Source: an uncultured Alphaproteobacteria bacterium
GTDB lineage: Bacteria > Pseudomonadota > Alphaproteobacteria > Rhodobacterales > Rhodobacteraceae
Assembly: GCA_902562285.1 (NCBI GenBank)
Contig: CACESU010000017.1
Coordinates: 1 to 36,512 of the forward strand
Length of the DNA stretch: 36,512 nucleotides
Reading direction: 5' to 3'
Each line of letters starts with the position of its first letter. Position 1 is the stretch's first letter. Positions 8,608-16,472 of the stretch are shown piece after piece. The notes beneath the pieces were generated by a model. The model had not been told where the DNA came from. It ran no database searches and worked only from the letters and a program-made list of their open reading frames with translations. The position numbers and the translations under genes were made by a program.

Positions 8608-9078
8608 TCAATATTTGTGATATGGATTTCCCAATATAATTGATGCTGAACGATAAATTTGTTCTGTGATCATTACTCTTGCAAGAGCGTGTGGCCAAAT
8701 CATCTTTCCTAAAGAAAAAATTTCATCTGCCTTTTCATAAAGACTACTACTTAACCCAAAAGCACCACCTATAATAAAAACCTGTATTTTTATACCGCTG
8801 TCACGGTGATTTGTTAAATATCTTGTAAAATTTTCAGAGGACACACTCTTACCTTTTTGATCGAAAATAACAACATTAGATCCAGATTTAATAATCTCTA
8901 ATATTTTTTTTGCCTGCTGGGATTTAGTTCTATATTTTTTTTCATCAACTTCAATTATTTGAAGCAAATTTAATCCTATTAACTTATTCAGTTTATTGAA
9001 ACGATTAATATACCTATTCACTAATTCTGCTTCAATAGAATTACCAATTTTTCCAACTGCAATAATTGATATTTTCAT
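8608..9078 (-). CDS. rlmH: 23S rRNA (pseudouridine1915-N3)-methyltransferase RlmH
   Basis: RlmH is a SPOUT-fold, SAM-dependent methyltransferase acting on pseudouridine 1915 of 23S rRNA in assembled 70S ribosomes. The 156-residue length is right. The knot region shows VIFDQKGK, then FIIGGAFGLS, and the protein ends in the diagnostic EQIYRSASIILGNPYHKY. It lies 29 bases after rsfS, its usual neighbour in bacteria, forming a ribosome-related pair. Confidence 0.95.
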   Translation of the reverse strand: MKISIIAVGKIGNSIEAELVNRYINRFNKLNKLIGLNLLQIIEVDEKKYRTKSQQAKKILEIIKSGSNVVIFDQKGKSVSSENFTRYLTNHRDSGIKIQVFIIGGAFGLSSSLYEKADEIFSLGKMIWPHALARVMITEQIYRSASIILGNPYHKY

Positions 9079-9107
9079 AATAAACTATTATCAATTTGTT
9101 TTGTTTA

Positions 9108-9464
9108 CTATACCATCCACATTTTTTCCAACTGATAATATTCTCTAACTTCTGGTCTAAAAATATTTACTAAAATATCTCCAGAATCTATCAATACCCA
9201 GTTTGCACTCTCTAAACCCTCTACTTTAGATGAAATCCCATAATCAATTTTTAAATATTCTAAAAGTTTTTCAGTGGCTGATGATACTTGTCTTGAAGAA
9301 TTTCCTGATGAAACAATCATAAAATCTGCTTCTTGAGATTTTCCTTTCAAAGGAATAGTTACTATTTCAAAAAGCTTTTCATCTTCAAGAAACCTCACAA
9401 TGTCTAAAACTAATTCTTTTATATTATATATAGTTTTTTTTACTCTCTTATTAGCAATTTTCAA
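9108..9464 (-). CDS. rsfS: Ribosomal silencing factor RsfS
   Basis: RsfS binds ribosomal protein uL14 and blocks subunit joining when nutrients are short. At 118 residues it has the family C-terminal signature: NWVLIDSGDILVNIF, then PEVREYYQLEKMW. The usual His of the VHVF-type motif is Asn here. In many bacteria nadD precedes rsfS; here ilvE lies upstream instead, 68 bases away. rlmH follows directly. Confidence 0.93.
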   Translation of the reverse strand: MKIANKRVKKTIYNIKELVLDIVRFLEDEKLFEIVTIPLKGKSQEADFMIVSSGNSSRQVSSATEKLLEYLKIDYGISSKVEGLESANWVLIDSGDILVNIFRPEVREYYQLEKMWMV

Positions 9465-9532
9465 TTTTAAAAAATACTCCTATGTAAAATCCAAATGTAA
9501 AATAATCATAGAAATTTAAGTAAATACAAAAA

Positions 9533-10402
9533 TCATTCTCTTACAATTTGTTCATAATTTGAGACTAAATTTTTTACGAAGCTTCCAACTTCGAAATTAT
9601 ATTCACCAATTTGACCTACTGGTGTCACTTCTGCTGCAGTCCCTGTTAACCAACATTGCTCAAAGTTTTCTAGCTCATTAATTTCAATATGTCGCTCAAA
9701 AACTTTAAACCCATTTTTTTTAATGATATTAATTATCGTTTGTCTTGTAATACCGTTTAAAAAACAATCTGGAAGTGGAGTATGTACTTCACCATTTTTT
9801 AAAAAAAAGATATTTGCACCAGTTGCTTCAGCTACATATCCTCTATAGTCCCTCATCAGTGAATCTGAGCATCCCTTTGCTTCAGCAGAATGTTTAGACA
9901 TGCTACAAATCATATATAAGCCTGCTGCTTTAGCAAAAGAAGGTATTGTTTCTGGGCTTGGCCTATTCCATTTCGAAATATCAAGCTTAGCTCCTTTAGT
10001 TTTAGCATCACCATAATAAGCTCCCCATTCCCAAGCAGCTATTGCCATTCTCACTTTGTTTTTTTGAGAAGCAACTCCCATATCTTCTCCTGATCCACGC
10101 CAGCATACAGCTCGAATATAAGCTTCTTTTAAACCTGAATCGTCTAAAATAAGTTTCTTAGCCTCTTCAATTTCTTCCACGGTATATGGAATAGGAACAT
10201 CAATATAATTTCCTGATTCAATTAGTCTTTCTGAGTGCTGCCTACTTTTAAAAATTTTTCCATTATACGCACGTTCACCTTCAAAAACTGAAGACCCATA
10301 ATGCAAAGCATGAGTTAAAATATGAACATTAGCATTCCTCCAAGGAACTAACTTACCATCCATCCAAATATGACCGTCTCTGTCATCATAAGCCTTAAGC
10401 AT
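9533..10402 (-). CDS. ilvE: Branched-chain amino acid aminotransferase
   Basis: This PLP enzyme (class IV fold) interconverts leucine, isoleucine and valine with their 2-oxo acids. The PLP lysine is Lys158 in PSFAKAAG, aligning with PTAAKAGG of E. coli IlvE. The EGERAY segment (41-46), the phosphate-binding VAEATGANIF and LNGITRQTI are also present. At 289 residues it is slightly short but complete. It is the first gene of the leftward run and shares a 155-base divergent spacer with the response-regulator gene. Confidence 0.93.
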   Translation of the reverse strand: MLKAYDDRDGHIWMDGKLVPWRNANVHILTHALHYGSSVFEGERAYNGKIFKSRQHSERLIESGNYIDVPIPYTVEEIEEAKKLILDDSGLKEAYIRAVCWRGSGEDMGVASQKNKVRMAIAAWEWGAYYGDAKTKGAKLDISKWNRPSPETIPSFAKAAGLYMICSMSKHSAEAKGCSDSLMRDYRGYVAEATGANIFFLKNGEVHTPLPDCFLNGITRQTIINIIKKNGFKVFERHIEINELENFEQCWLTGTAAEVTPVGQIGEYNFEVGSFVKNLVSNYEQIVRE

Positions 10403-10557
10403 AAGTATTCCTTCTTTTTTAGACTAATAAATGATGCTATAGTTTAACAATAAAGGTAATCAAATTAAAATAAAAGTCTGAAACAACATAGATTAAATAA
10501 TATACCTTTTATTATTATACATATTAAATTCCAATTTGAAAGGAAAGTACTTTTTAA

Positions 10558-11298
10558 ATGAACGAAAAAAAACATATACTTGTAGTCGATGATGATCAAC
10601 GAATTAGAAAGTTGTTACAGAAATATCTTAGAAAGAATAATTTTTTAGTTTCTACTGCAAGTAACGCTTCAGAAGCTTCTAGGTATACAAATTTAATTGA
10701 TTTTGATCTATTTATTTTAGATGTTATGATGCCTGGAGAAGATGGCCTTAGCTTAACAAAAAAAATATTAAGTAGATTCTATACACCAATAATTCTTTTA
10801 ACTGCAAAAAATGAAACTTCGGATAGAATATTAGGCTTAGAAACTGGAGCAGACGATTATGTTTCAAAACCATTTGAACCAAGAGAATTAATCCTAAGAA
10901 TTAACAGTATATTCAAAAGAATTAAAACTATTGACGAAAAAAAATCCAAAAAAGATATCAGTATTGGAATTTTAAAATTTGATAACAAAAGACAAGAGTT
11001 ATGGAATGGTGATAATTTAATACCATTAACTAGAGCAGAAAGACTACTTATTACCAGATTAATCAATTCTGCAAATGAACCAGTACCAAGACAACAGCTT
11101 GCCCAAGAAATTTCTAATGACTGCAATAAAAAAATAAAAATAAACCAAATTAATAACGAGACTTATAGAGATATAGAGAGAGAACGTGTAGTCGACGTAA
11201 ATATAAATAGGTTAAGAAAGAAAATTGAAAAAAACCCTAAATCTCCAAGGTATCTAAAAACTGTAAGAAGTATTGGATATATGCTTGTACCTGACTAG
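10558..11298 (+). CDS. OmpR-family response regulator
   Basis: This is a two-component transcription regulator with an N-terminal receiver domain (about 1-120) and a C-terminal winged-helix DNA-binding domain (about 135-246). The acidic pocket DDD is at 11-13, the phosphoacceptor is Asp55 in FILDVMMPGEDG, and the Lys of SKPFEPREL is present. The DNA-binding half has a lengthened loop (about 189-212) before VDVNINRLRKKIE. AAAGGAAAG about 11 bases before the ATG is one of the better ribosome sites in the window. No histidine kinase is adjacent, so its partner must be elsewhere. It resembles the PetR/OmpR regulators often found near ilvE in alphaproteobacteria. Confidence 0.9.
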   Translation: MNEKKHILVVDDDQRIRKLLQKYLRKNNFLVSTASNASEASRYTNLIDFDLFILDVMMPGEDGLSLTKKILSRFYTPIILLTAKNETSDRILGLETGADDYVSKPFEPRELILRINSIFKRIKTIDEKKSKKDISIGILKFDNKRQELWNGDNLIPLTRAERLLITRLINSANEPVPRQQLAQEISNDCNKKIKINQINNETYRDIERERVVDVNINRLRKKIEKNPKSPRYLKTVRSIGYMLVPD

Positions 11299-11303
11299 TT
11301 GTT

Positions 11304-11789
11304 TTAACAACCCCAAGCATCATTTTTATTTATCCATCCTTTTAAATTTTGAAATCTTGCATTACAGGAATTTTCTTTCGTTTCAATTAGTTCTCCAATT
11401 ACTCCATATTTTAAAATCCCAACAGGATGAGAATTTTTTTTTGAATTTTTTCTTAAGAAAATCTCATCTTTCAGAATAATTATAGTTCTTTTTCCTGATA
11501 ATAATCTAAAATACACCCAACCCTCATCACCTTGGAAATCAATTACTTGTCTCCAATGTTCGTGCTCAGCAATAACCTTTAAAGGATAGTTTTTCTTTTC
11601 TAAAATCCAGTCGACTTTATATGATTTACCAGGCCCTCTCCTCAAGAACGATTTACTTTTTTTTAAAGAAACGAATCTTGGTATTTCTAATCCAGTTACT
11701 TTTCCTGTTTTTTTTGAATTTTGTGGATATACAATGCTTATTTGAAAAACAAATAGTAAAATTACTACAATAATAGGAAGTTTAACCAT
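11304..11789 (-). CDS. Exported SH3-domain protein
   Basis: This 161-residue protein starts with a signal peptide (PIIVVILLFVFQISIVYP, about residues 5-22). It then carries bacterial SH3-like repeats (FVSLKKSKSFLRRGPGKSYKV, then GDEGWVYFRLLSGKRTIII). Such proteins act in the periplasm and may bind peptidoglycan, but the exact role is unknown. Alphaproteobacteria often have such a gene divergent from a D-glycerate-type dehydrogenase, as here with a 75-base spacer. It converges on the response regulator with 5 bases between the stops. Confidence 0.8.
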   Translation of the reverse strand: MVKLPIIVVILLFVFQISIVYPQNSKKTGKVTGLEIPRFVSLKKSKSFLRRGPGKSYKVDWILEKKNYPLKVIAEHEHWRQVIDFQGDEGWVYFRLLSGKRTIIILKDEIFLRKNSKKNSHPVGILKYGVIGELIETKENSCNARFQNLKGWINKNDAWGC

Positions 11790-11864
11790 TTTAGCTTTTC
11801 ACTTTAATTTTATAAATCATAATATTATAAGTAATTAATTTATTTTACAGAATTAAAAAAAAAG

Positions 11865-12845
11865 ATGAATCAAAAAAAAATTAAAGTAGCTGTAACTCGA
11901 CAATTACCAGAACCTGTTGAAACTAGGATGAAAGAACTATTTGATGTAAATCTTTCAAATTCACCTTATCCACTAAATATAGATGAACTTTATGAAATAG
12001 TATATGATTGTGATGTATTAGTACCTACACTTGGAGATAAAATTGACAAAAATTTTATTAAAGAAGCAGGGAAAAATCTTAAGTTAATTGCAAATTATGG
12101 AGTTGGATATGATCATATTGATGTATTAAGTGCAAATAACCTAGGAATAACTGTAACAAACACTCCTAATGTTTTAACAGAAGATACGGCAGACATAGCT
12201 ATGGCCTTAATACTAAGCATACCTAGGCGTATCAAAGAAGGGGTGAAAAAATTAGAAGATAATGAATGGGACGGTTGGGCACCTAATGCTTTATTGGGTC
12301 ATAGAATTTATGGAAAAAGACTTGGAATATTAGGTATGGGACGCATAGGACAAGCTATTGCAAGACGTGCTAAAGCTTTTGGTATTCAGATTCATTATCA
12401 TAATAGGAACAGATTACCTGTTAAATTAGAGGAAATTTTAGAGGCCACTTACTGGGAAAGCTTAGATCAAATGTTAGCAAGGATTGACTTTTTATCTATT
12501 AACACTCCTCATACACCTTCAACTTTTCATTTAATAAACGCAAGAAGATTAAAAATTATGAAAAAAACAGCATATATAATAAATACTGCCAGAGGAGAAA
12601 TAATCGATGAAAATGCACTCACACGTATGCTAAGATCTAAGGAATTAGCAGGAGCTGCTTTAGACGTATTTGAAAAGGGTAATGAGATTAACCCAAGATT
12701 GAAAGAACTTGATAATGTTTTTTTATTGCCACATATGAGTTCTGCAACTATTGAGGGTAGGATTGAAATGGGAGAAAAAGTTATTATTAACATAAAAACA
12801 TTTTCTGATGGTCATACACCACCTGACATCATTTTAATTAATTGA
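11865..12845 (+). CDS. D-2-hydroxyacid dehydrogenase (D-glycerate/glyoxylate reductase type)
   Basis: This NAD(P)-dependent enzyme reduces 2-oxo acids such as glyoxylate or hydroxypyruvate. The dinucleotide-binding motif GMGRIG is at 157-162, the catalytic Arg243 is in NTARGE and the catalytic His290 in LLPHMSSAT. The Glu expected five residues after Asp267 of LDVF is Gly272; the closest acidic residues are Glu270 and Glu274. Closely similar alphaproteobacterial proteins seem to share this, from memory. The C-terminal GEKVIINIKTFSDGHTPPD is typical of that group. The gene overlaps the adenylase by 8 bases at their 3' ends. Confidence 0.85.
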   Translation: MNQKKIKVAVTRQLPEPVETRMKELFDVNLSNSPYPLNIDELYEIVYDCDVLVPTLGDKIDKNFIKEAGKNLKLIANYGVGYDHIDVLSANNLGITVTNTPNVLTEDTADIAMALILSIPRRIKEGVKKLEDNEWDGWAPNALLGHRIYGKRLGILGMGRIGQAIARRAKAFGIQIHYHNRNRLPVKLEEILEATYWESLDQMLARIDFLSINTPHTPSTFHLINARRLKIMKKTAYIINTARGEIIDENALTRMLRSKELAGAALDVFEKGNEINPRLKELDNVFLLPHMSSATIEGRIEMGEKVIINIKTFSDGHTPPDIILIN

Positions 12846-13599
12846 CATTATTCAAATCTGAACAAATATCACAACTATTTCTCTTTTCCACTAAAAATTC
12901 TTGAAATTCACCCTGCAAACAATCATAGGTCAAAACTTTATTCATAATTGGTTTGCCAGTAGAAGTTAAAAACTTAATAACTTCTGCGGCCATTAATGAT
13001 CCAATAACTCCAACTGTTGGGCCAATTATTCCAAAATTTAAACAACTATCATCAAACTCTTGTCCTGGATCATTTGGAAAAATACACCCAAAGCATATAG
13101 ATTTAGATTTAGGGTCAAAAACACAAACTTGTCCTTCCCATTGACTTAGGCCACCATAAATCAAGGGAATAGTTTCCTTAAATGCTATTTTACAAATAGA
13201 TGACTTAGATTTATAGTTATCAGTTCCATCAATGAGAATATTACAATTTTTAATTAGTTCTCCACTACTCTTTTCATTAAATTCTTCATCATAAATTTCA
13301 ATATTTACTTGAGAATTTAAGCTTAACAAATTTTTTTTTGCTGCTATTACCTTTTTTTTCCCTACATCTAAATTTTTGAACAATATTTGTCTGTGTAAAT
13401 TTGAAAGACTTACTATATCATTATCAATAATTCTGATATTACCAATACCAGCAGCAGCTAAATAATATAATACTATAGATCCTAATCCACCTGCACCAAC
13501 CATTGTGATAGACGAGTTTTTTAGTAATTTTTGACCTGAACCACCTATTTCTTTAAGAAGAATATGGCGGGTATATCTTTCTAATTCAATTTTATTCAA
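12838..13599 (-). CDS. moeB: MoeB/ThiF-type sulfur-carrier adenylyltransferase
   Basis: This E1-like enzyme activates the C-terminus of a small sulfur-carrier protein (MoaD, ThiS or CysO type) by adenylation. The nucleotide loop GAGGLGS is at 35-41, and the DN...SNLHRQ segment (59-71) and DGTDN (124-128) are present. A Zn site is made by C169xxC172 and C243xxC246. There is no rhodanese domain at 253 residues. It follows cysK by 18 bases, so the pair may act in sulfur transfer. MoeB and ThiF cannot be told apart from sequence alone, so the symbol is tentative. Confidence 0.85.
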   Translation of the reverse strand: MNKIELERYTRHILLKEIGGSGQKLLKNSSITMVGAGGLGSIVLYYLAAAGIGNIRIIDNDIVSLSNLHRQILFKNLDVGKKKVIAAKKNLLSLNSQVNIEIYDEEFNEKSSGELIKNCNILIDGTDNYKSKSSICKIAFKETIPLIYGGLSQWEGQVCVFDPKSKSICFGCIFPNDPGQEFDDSCLNFGIIGPTVGVIGSLMAAEVIKFLTSTGKPIMNKVLTYDCLQGEFQEFLVEKRNSCDICSDLNNVN

Positions 13600-13617
13600 T
13601 CTTCACCTAAACAAAAA

Positions 13618-14565
13618 TTAAGTTAAACCATCAAATAGTATAGTTGAAAGATACCTCTCTGCAAAACTTGGTAATATCACTACTATCCTAGAACACACTT
13701 TTTCTTTTTTTGCATAATTTTTTACTGCTACTAAAGCGGCACCAGAAGAAATTCCGACTGGTATTCCTTCAAGTCTGGCTAACATTCTTGACATTTCAAC
13801 TGCTTCCTGATTTCCAACTTTTTCAATATTGTCTATAATTTCAACATCCAAATTTCTAGGGATAAATCCTGCTCCTATTCCCTGAATTTTATGAGACCCA
13901 GGTTCACCACCTGAAATAACAGGGCTATCTTCTGGTTCTACTGCGACTAGCCTTATATTTGGGTTCTTCTTCTTCAAAACTCTTCCTACTCCTGTAATAG
14001 TACCACCTGTACCAACCCCTGAGACAAAAATATCTAAATGGCCATTTGTATCTTCCCAAATTTCTTCAGCCGTAGTTTTCATATGTATTTCTGGGTTAGC
14101 AGGATTTTCAAATTGTTGAGGAATAATTGAATTTGGAATTGAATTAAATAACTCTTCTGCTTTAGCAATAGCACCTTTCATACCTTTAGCTGCATCAGTT
14201 AGTTCTATTTGGGCACCTAAAAAAGCCAGCATTTTTCTTCGCTCTAAAGACATACTTTCTGGCATAGTCAATATCACTTTATAACCTTTTGATGCAGCTA
14301 CAAATGCTAGCGCTACACCAGTATTTCCTGAAGTTGGTTCAATAATAGTAAAACCTGGTTTTAAATGACCTGACTTTTCTAAACTATCAATCATAGAAAA
14401 ACCAATTCTATCTTTGACTGAGGCTAAAGGATTAAAAAATTCTAATTTTGCTATTATTTCACATTTCGTATTAATCTCCTTCTCAAGTTTTAATAATCTT
14501 ACCATAGGTGTTCTTCCTATAGTTTCAGTTATATTATTAAAAATTCGTTCTTTGGTATTATTCAA
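13618..14565 (-). CDS. cysK: Cysteine synthase (O-acetylserine sulfhydrylase)
   Basis: This PLP enzyme makes L-cysteine from O-acetylserine and sulfide. Lys51 in PLASVKDRIG binds PLP. TSGNTG (78-83) is the substrate loop and GVGTGGTITG the phosphate-binding loop, and the family start ETIGRTPMVRL is present. Its 315 residues match CysK. The CysM alternative, which can use thiosulfate or a sulfur-carrier thiocarboxylate, is harder to exclude because the next gene encodes a MoeB/ThiF adenylase. Confidence 0.93.
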   Translation of the reverse strand: MNNTKERIFNNITETIGRTPMVRLLKLEKEINTKCEIIAKLEFFNPLASVKDRIGFSMIDSLEKSGHLKPGFTIIEPTSGNTGVALAFVAASKGYKVILTMPESMSLERRKMLAFLGAQIELTDAAKGMKGAIAKAEELFNSIPNSIIPQQFENPANPEIHMKTTAEEIWEDTNGHLDIFVSGVGTGGTITGVGRVLKKKNPNIRLVAVEPEDSPVISGGEPGSHKIQGIGAGFIPRNLDVEIIDNIEKVGNQEAVEMSRMLARLEGIPVGISSGAALVAVKNYAKKEKVCSRIVVILPSFAERYLSTILFDGLT

Positions 14566-14620
14566 AATTTAATCCCCTTATCATAATTGTTAATTTTTTA
14601 TTTTTTTAACTTTATAGCAT

Positions 14621-15094
14621 TTAAATTGAAGAAATGCCTGTGGAACCAAAACCTTTATTTCCGCGCTTTGTTTCACTCAAATTTTCTACAAGCTTTATTT
14701 GAGGTCGAACAATATTTACAATAACCAATTGTGCTATTCTATCTCCTTGTTTTATAAAATAATCTTCTGTTCCAAAATTTGCCAATATTATTTTTAAATG
14801 CCCACGAAAGTCTTCATCAATAGTACCTGGAGAATTTAGAACTATAACTCCATGATCGATTGAAAGACCAGATCTTGATCTAATTTGACCTTCGCATTTC
14901 TTTGGAATTTCGAGTGCAAGACCTGTACTTATTATTTTTCTGCCATTTGATGGTATTAATAATTCTTTTTTTAAATCAGTTTCTAAAAAATTTGCACAGA
15001 TATCCATTCCAGAAGAAAAATCAGACTTAAAGTCAGGTAAATCAGTTAAACCATAACCTTCAAGTCTTTTCACTTGAAGAAAATCTTGTATCAA
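14621..15094 (-). CDS. dut: dUTP diphosphatase (dUTPase)
   Basis: This trimeric enzyme hydrolyses dUTP to dUMP and pyrophosphate, keeping uracil out of DNA and feeding thymidylate synthesis. All five family motifs are visible: SSGMDICAN near 28, the GLALEIP strand, RSRSGLS, GTIDEDFRG with the catalytic Asp, and the C-terminal RGNKGFGSTG arm. The length of 157 residues is standard. In many alphaproteobacteria coaBC neighbours dut, but here the upstream neighbour is a small lipoprotein gene and cysK follows after 55 bases. Confidence 0.96.
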   Translation of the reverse strand: MIQDFLQVKRLEGYGLTDLPDFKSDFSSGMDICANFLETDLKKELLIPSNGRKIISTGLALEIPKKCEGQIRSRSGLSIDHGVIVLNSPGTIDEDFRGHLKIILANFGTEDYFIKQGDRIAQLVIVNIVRPQIKLVENLSETKRGNKGFGSTGISSI

Positions 15095-15161
15095 TTTTAT
15101 TCTCTATTTTACTCTAAATTAATAATTCCAAATAATCTTAATTATATCAAATAGCTCAAAT

Positions 15162-15284
15162 TTAAAAATCAGTTATATATCCACCAACCATGTCTAGATC
15201 GGAACCAAAGCCTTTGATTGCACCCCCGACTGTTCCACACCCAAATAATGAAATACAAATAAATAATAAAATTAAAATTCTCAT
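15162..15284 (-). CDS. Entericidin-like small lipoprotein (40 residues)
   Basis: An ATG at 15284 opens a 40-codon frame ending in TAA at 15164-15162. A hydrophobic stretch (residues 2-14, ILILLFICISLF) leads to a lipobox LFGC with Cys16. The mature part, CGTVGGAIKGFGSDLDMVGG, resembles the CNTxxGxGEDI start of entericidins, with the GT-G-I-G-D pattern. AAGGA lies about 8 bases before the ATG, a good ribosome site. Entericidins are tiny outer-membrane lipoproteins, a proposed toxin-antidote pair in E. coli, but the role elsewhere is unknown. Only one copy is present here. Similarity is by pattern only. Confidence 0.75.
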   Translation of the reverse strand: MRILILLFICISLFGCGTVGGAIKGFGSDLDMVGGYITDF

Positions 15285-15337
15285 TACTTTTTTCCTTTTT
15301 TACTTATAAACTATATTTAAATCAATTTATATCAATA

Positions 15338-16468
15338 TTAATTTTTAATCATATTTAATTTTGAAATTTTTGAATCATTTTCTTGAATCAAAGAATTACT
15401 ATCTTCACCAAAATCCAATGCATCAAACTTATCAGCCCTGCTTACTACTTTTTTGGCTGAAACTTTAACTTCGTCAAGATCTTTACTGGCAAGAGAAAAG
15501 TGTTTGTCTAAATTATTAATTCTATCACCCAATCTAGAAACATCCTTAAATAAGTGATTCAGATTCTCTCTTATTTTACTTGAATTCTCTTTCAAAGTAG
15601 CATCTTTTAAAACTCCTCTTATCGTATTCAATGTTGCCATGCATGTTGTTGGAGATACTATCCACACGCGTTTTGAAAAACCTTCCCGAACAATATCAGA
15701 AAAATTAGCGTGCAATTCGGCATAAATTGCTTCAGAGGGCAAAAACATTATTGCGCCATCTGCAGTTTCGCCCTCAATTATATATTTTTCAGCAATTGAA
15801 TTTATATGGAATCTTATTGATTTTTTGAAATCTTGTATTGCTCTTTTATTTTCAATTTCATTTTTACTTACTCTTAAATTTTCATATGAATCCAATGGAA
15901 ATTTACTATCTATAGCTATGGGTCCAGTGGGATTTGGTAAATAAATCATACAGTCAACCCTTTTACCGTTATTAAGTAAAACTTGGAAATCATAGGTGTT
16001 GGGAGGTAATGCTTTTGAAACAATATCTTTGAGTTGAATTTCACCAAATACGCCTCTAGTTTGTTTATTTGAAAGAATATCTTGTAATCCTAAAACATTA
16101 CCAGATAATTTTTCTAAATTTGCTTGAGCTTTATCAATTGCGCTTAGCCTTTCCTGTAAAGCACCTAGTGATTTAGCAGTTTTAGTAGCTGACCCACTTA
16201 AACTTTCAAAAATTTGCCTTTGAACTTCTGATAAACGTCCATCCATATTTGATAAAATGTTAGCATTTCCTGAGTTTTGATTATTAATAAAGTTTTCAAT
16301 AATACCCACTAATTTTATCTGACCATCTTTTAATTTTTCAAGGTCATCATATAGGTTCGAATTTTTTTTATTTTTTGAATTGCTAGTAATTAAGAACAAA
16401 AAGAATAGAACAAATGATATAAATATTCCTCCTAAAAAATATAACAAAAAATCTGAATAATAAATCAA
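15338..16468 (-). CDS. rmuC: RmuC-family DNA recombination protein
   Basis: RmuC proteins are predicted nuclease-like factors that limit inversion at short inverted repeats; the biochemistry is poorly defined. The protein has an N-terminal membrane segment (about 5-27), a coiled coil (about 40-130) and the RmuC core with VDCMIYLPNPTGPIAIDSKFPLDSY split over residues 172-196. IMFLPSEAIYAELHA and WIVSPTTCMATLNTI are further family blocks. Its 376 residues are in the usual range. It begins 4 bases after the mutL stop, so the two repair genes are probably cotranscribed. Confidence 0.9.
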   Translation of the reverse strand: MIYYSDFLLYFLGGIFISFVLFFLFLITSNSKNKKNSNLYDDLEKLKDGQIKLVGIIENFINNQNSGNANILSNMDGRLSEVQRQIFESLSGSATKTAKSLGALQERLSAIDKAQANLEKLSGNVLGLQDILSNKQTRGVFGEIQLKDIVSKALPPNTYDFQVLLNNGKRVDCMIYLPNPTGPIAIDSKFPLDSYENLRVSKNEIENKRAIQDFKKSIRFHINSIAEKYIIEGETADGAIMFLPSEAIYAELHANFSDIVREGFSKRVWIVSPTTCMATLNTIRGVLKDATLKENSSKIRENLNHLFKDVSRLGDRINNLDKHFSLASKDLDEVKVSAKKVVSRADKFDALDFGEDSNSLIQENDSKISKLNMIKN

Positions 16469-16472
16469 ATAT

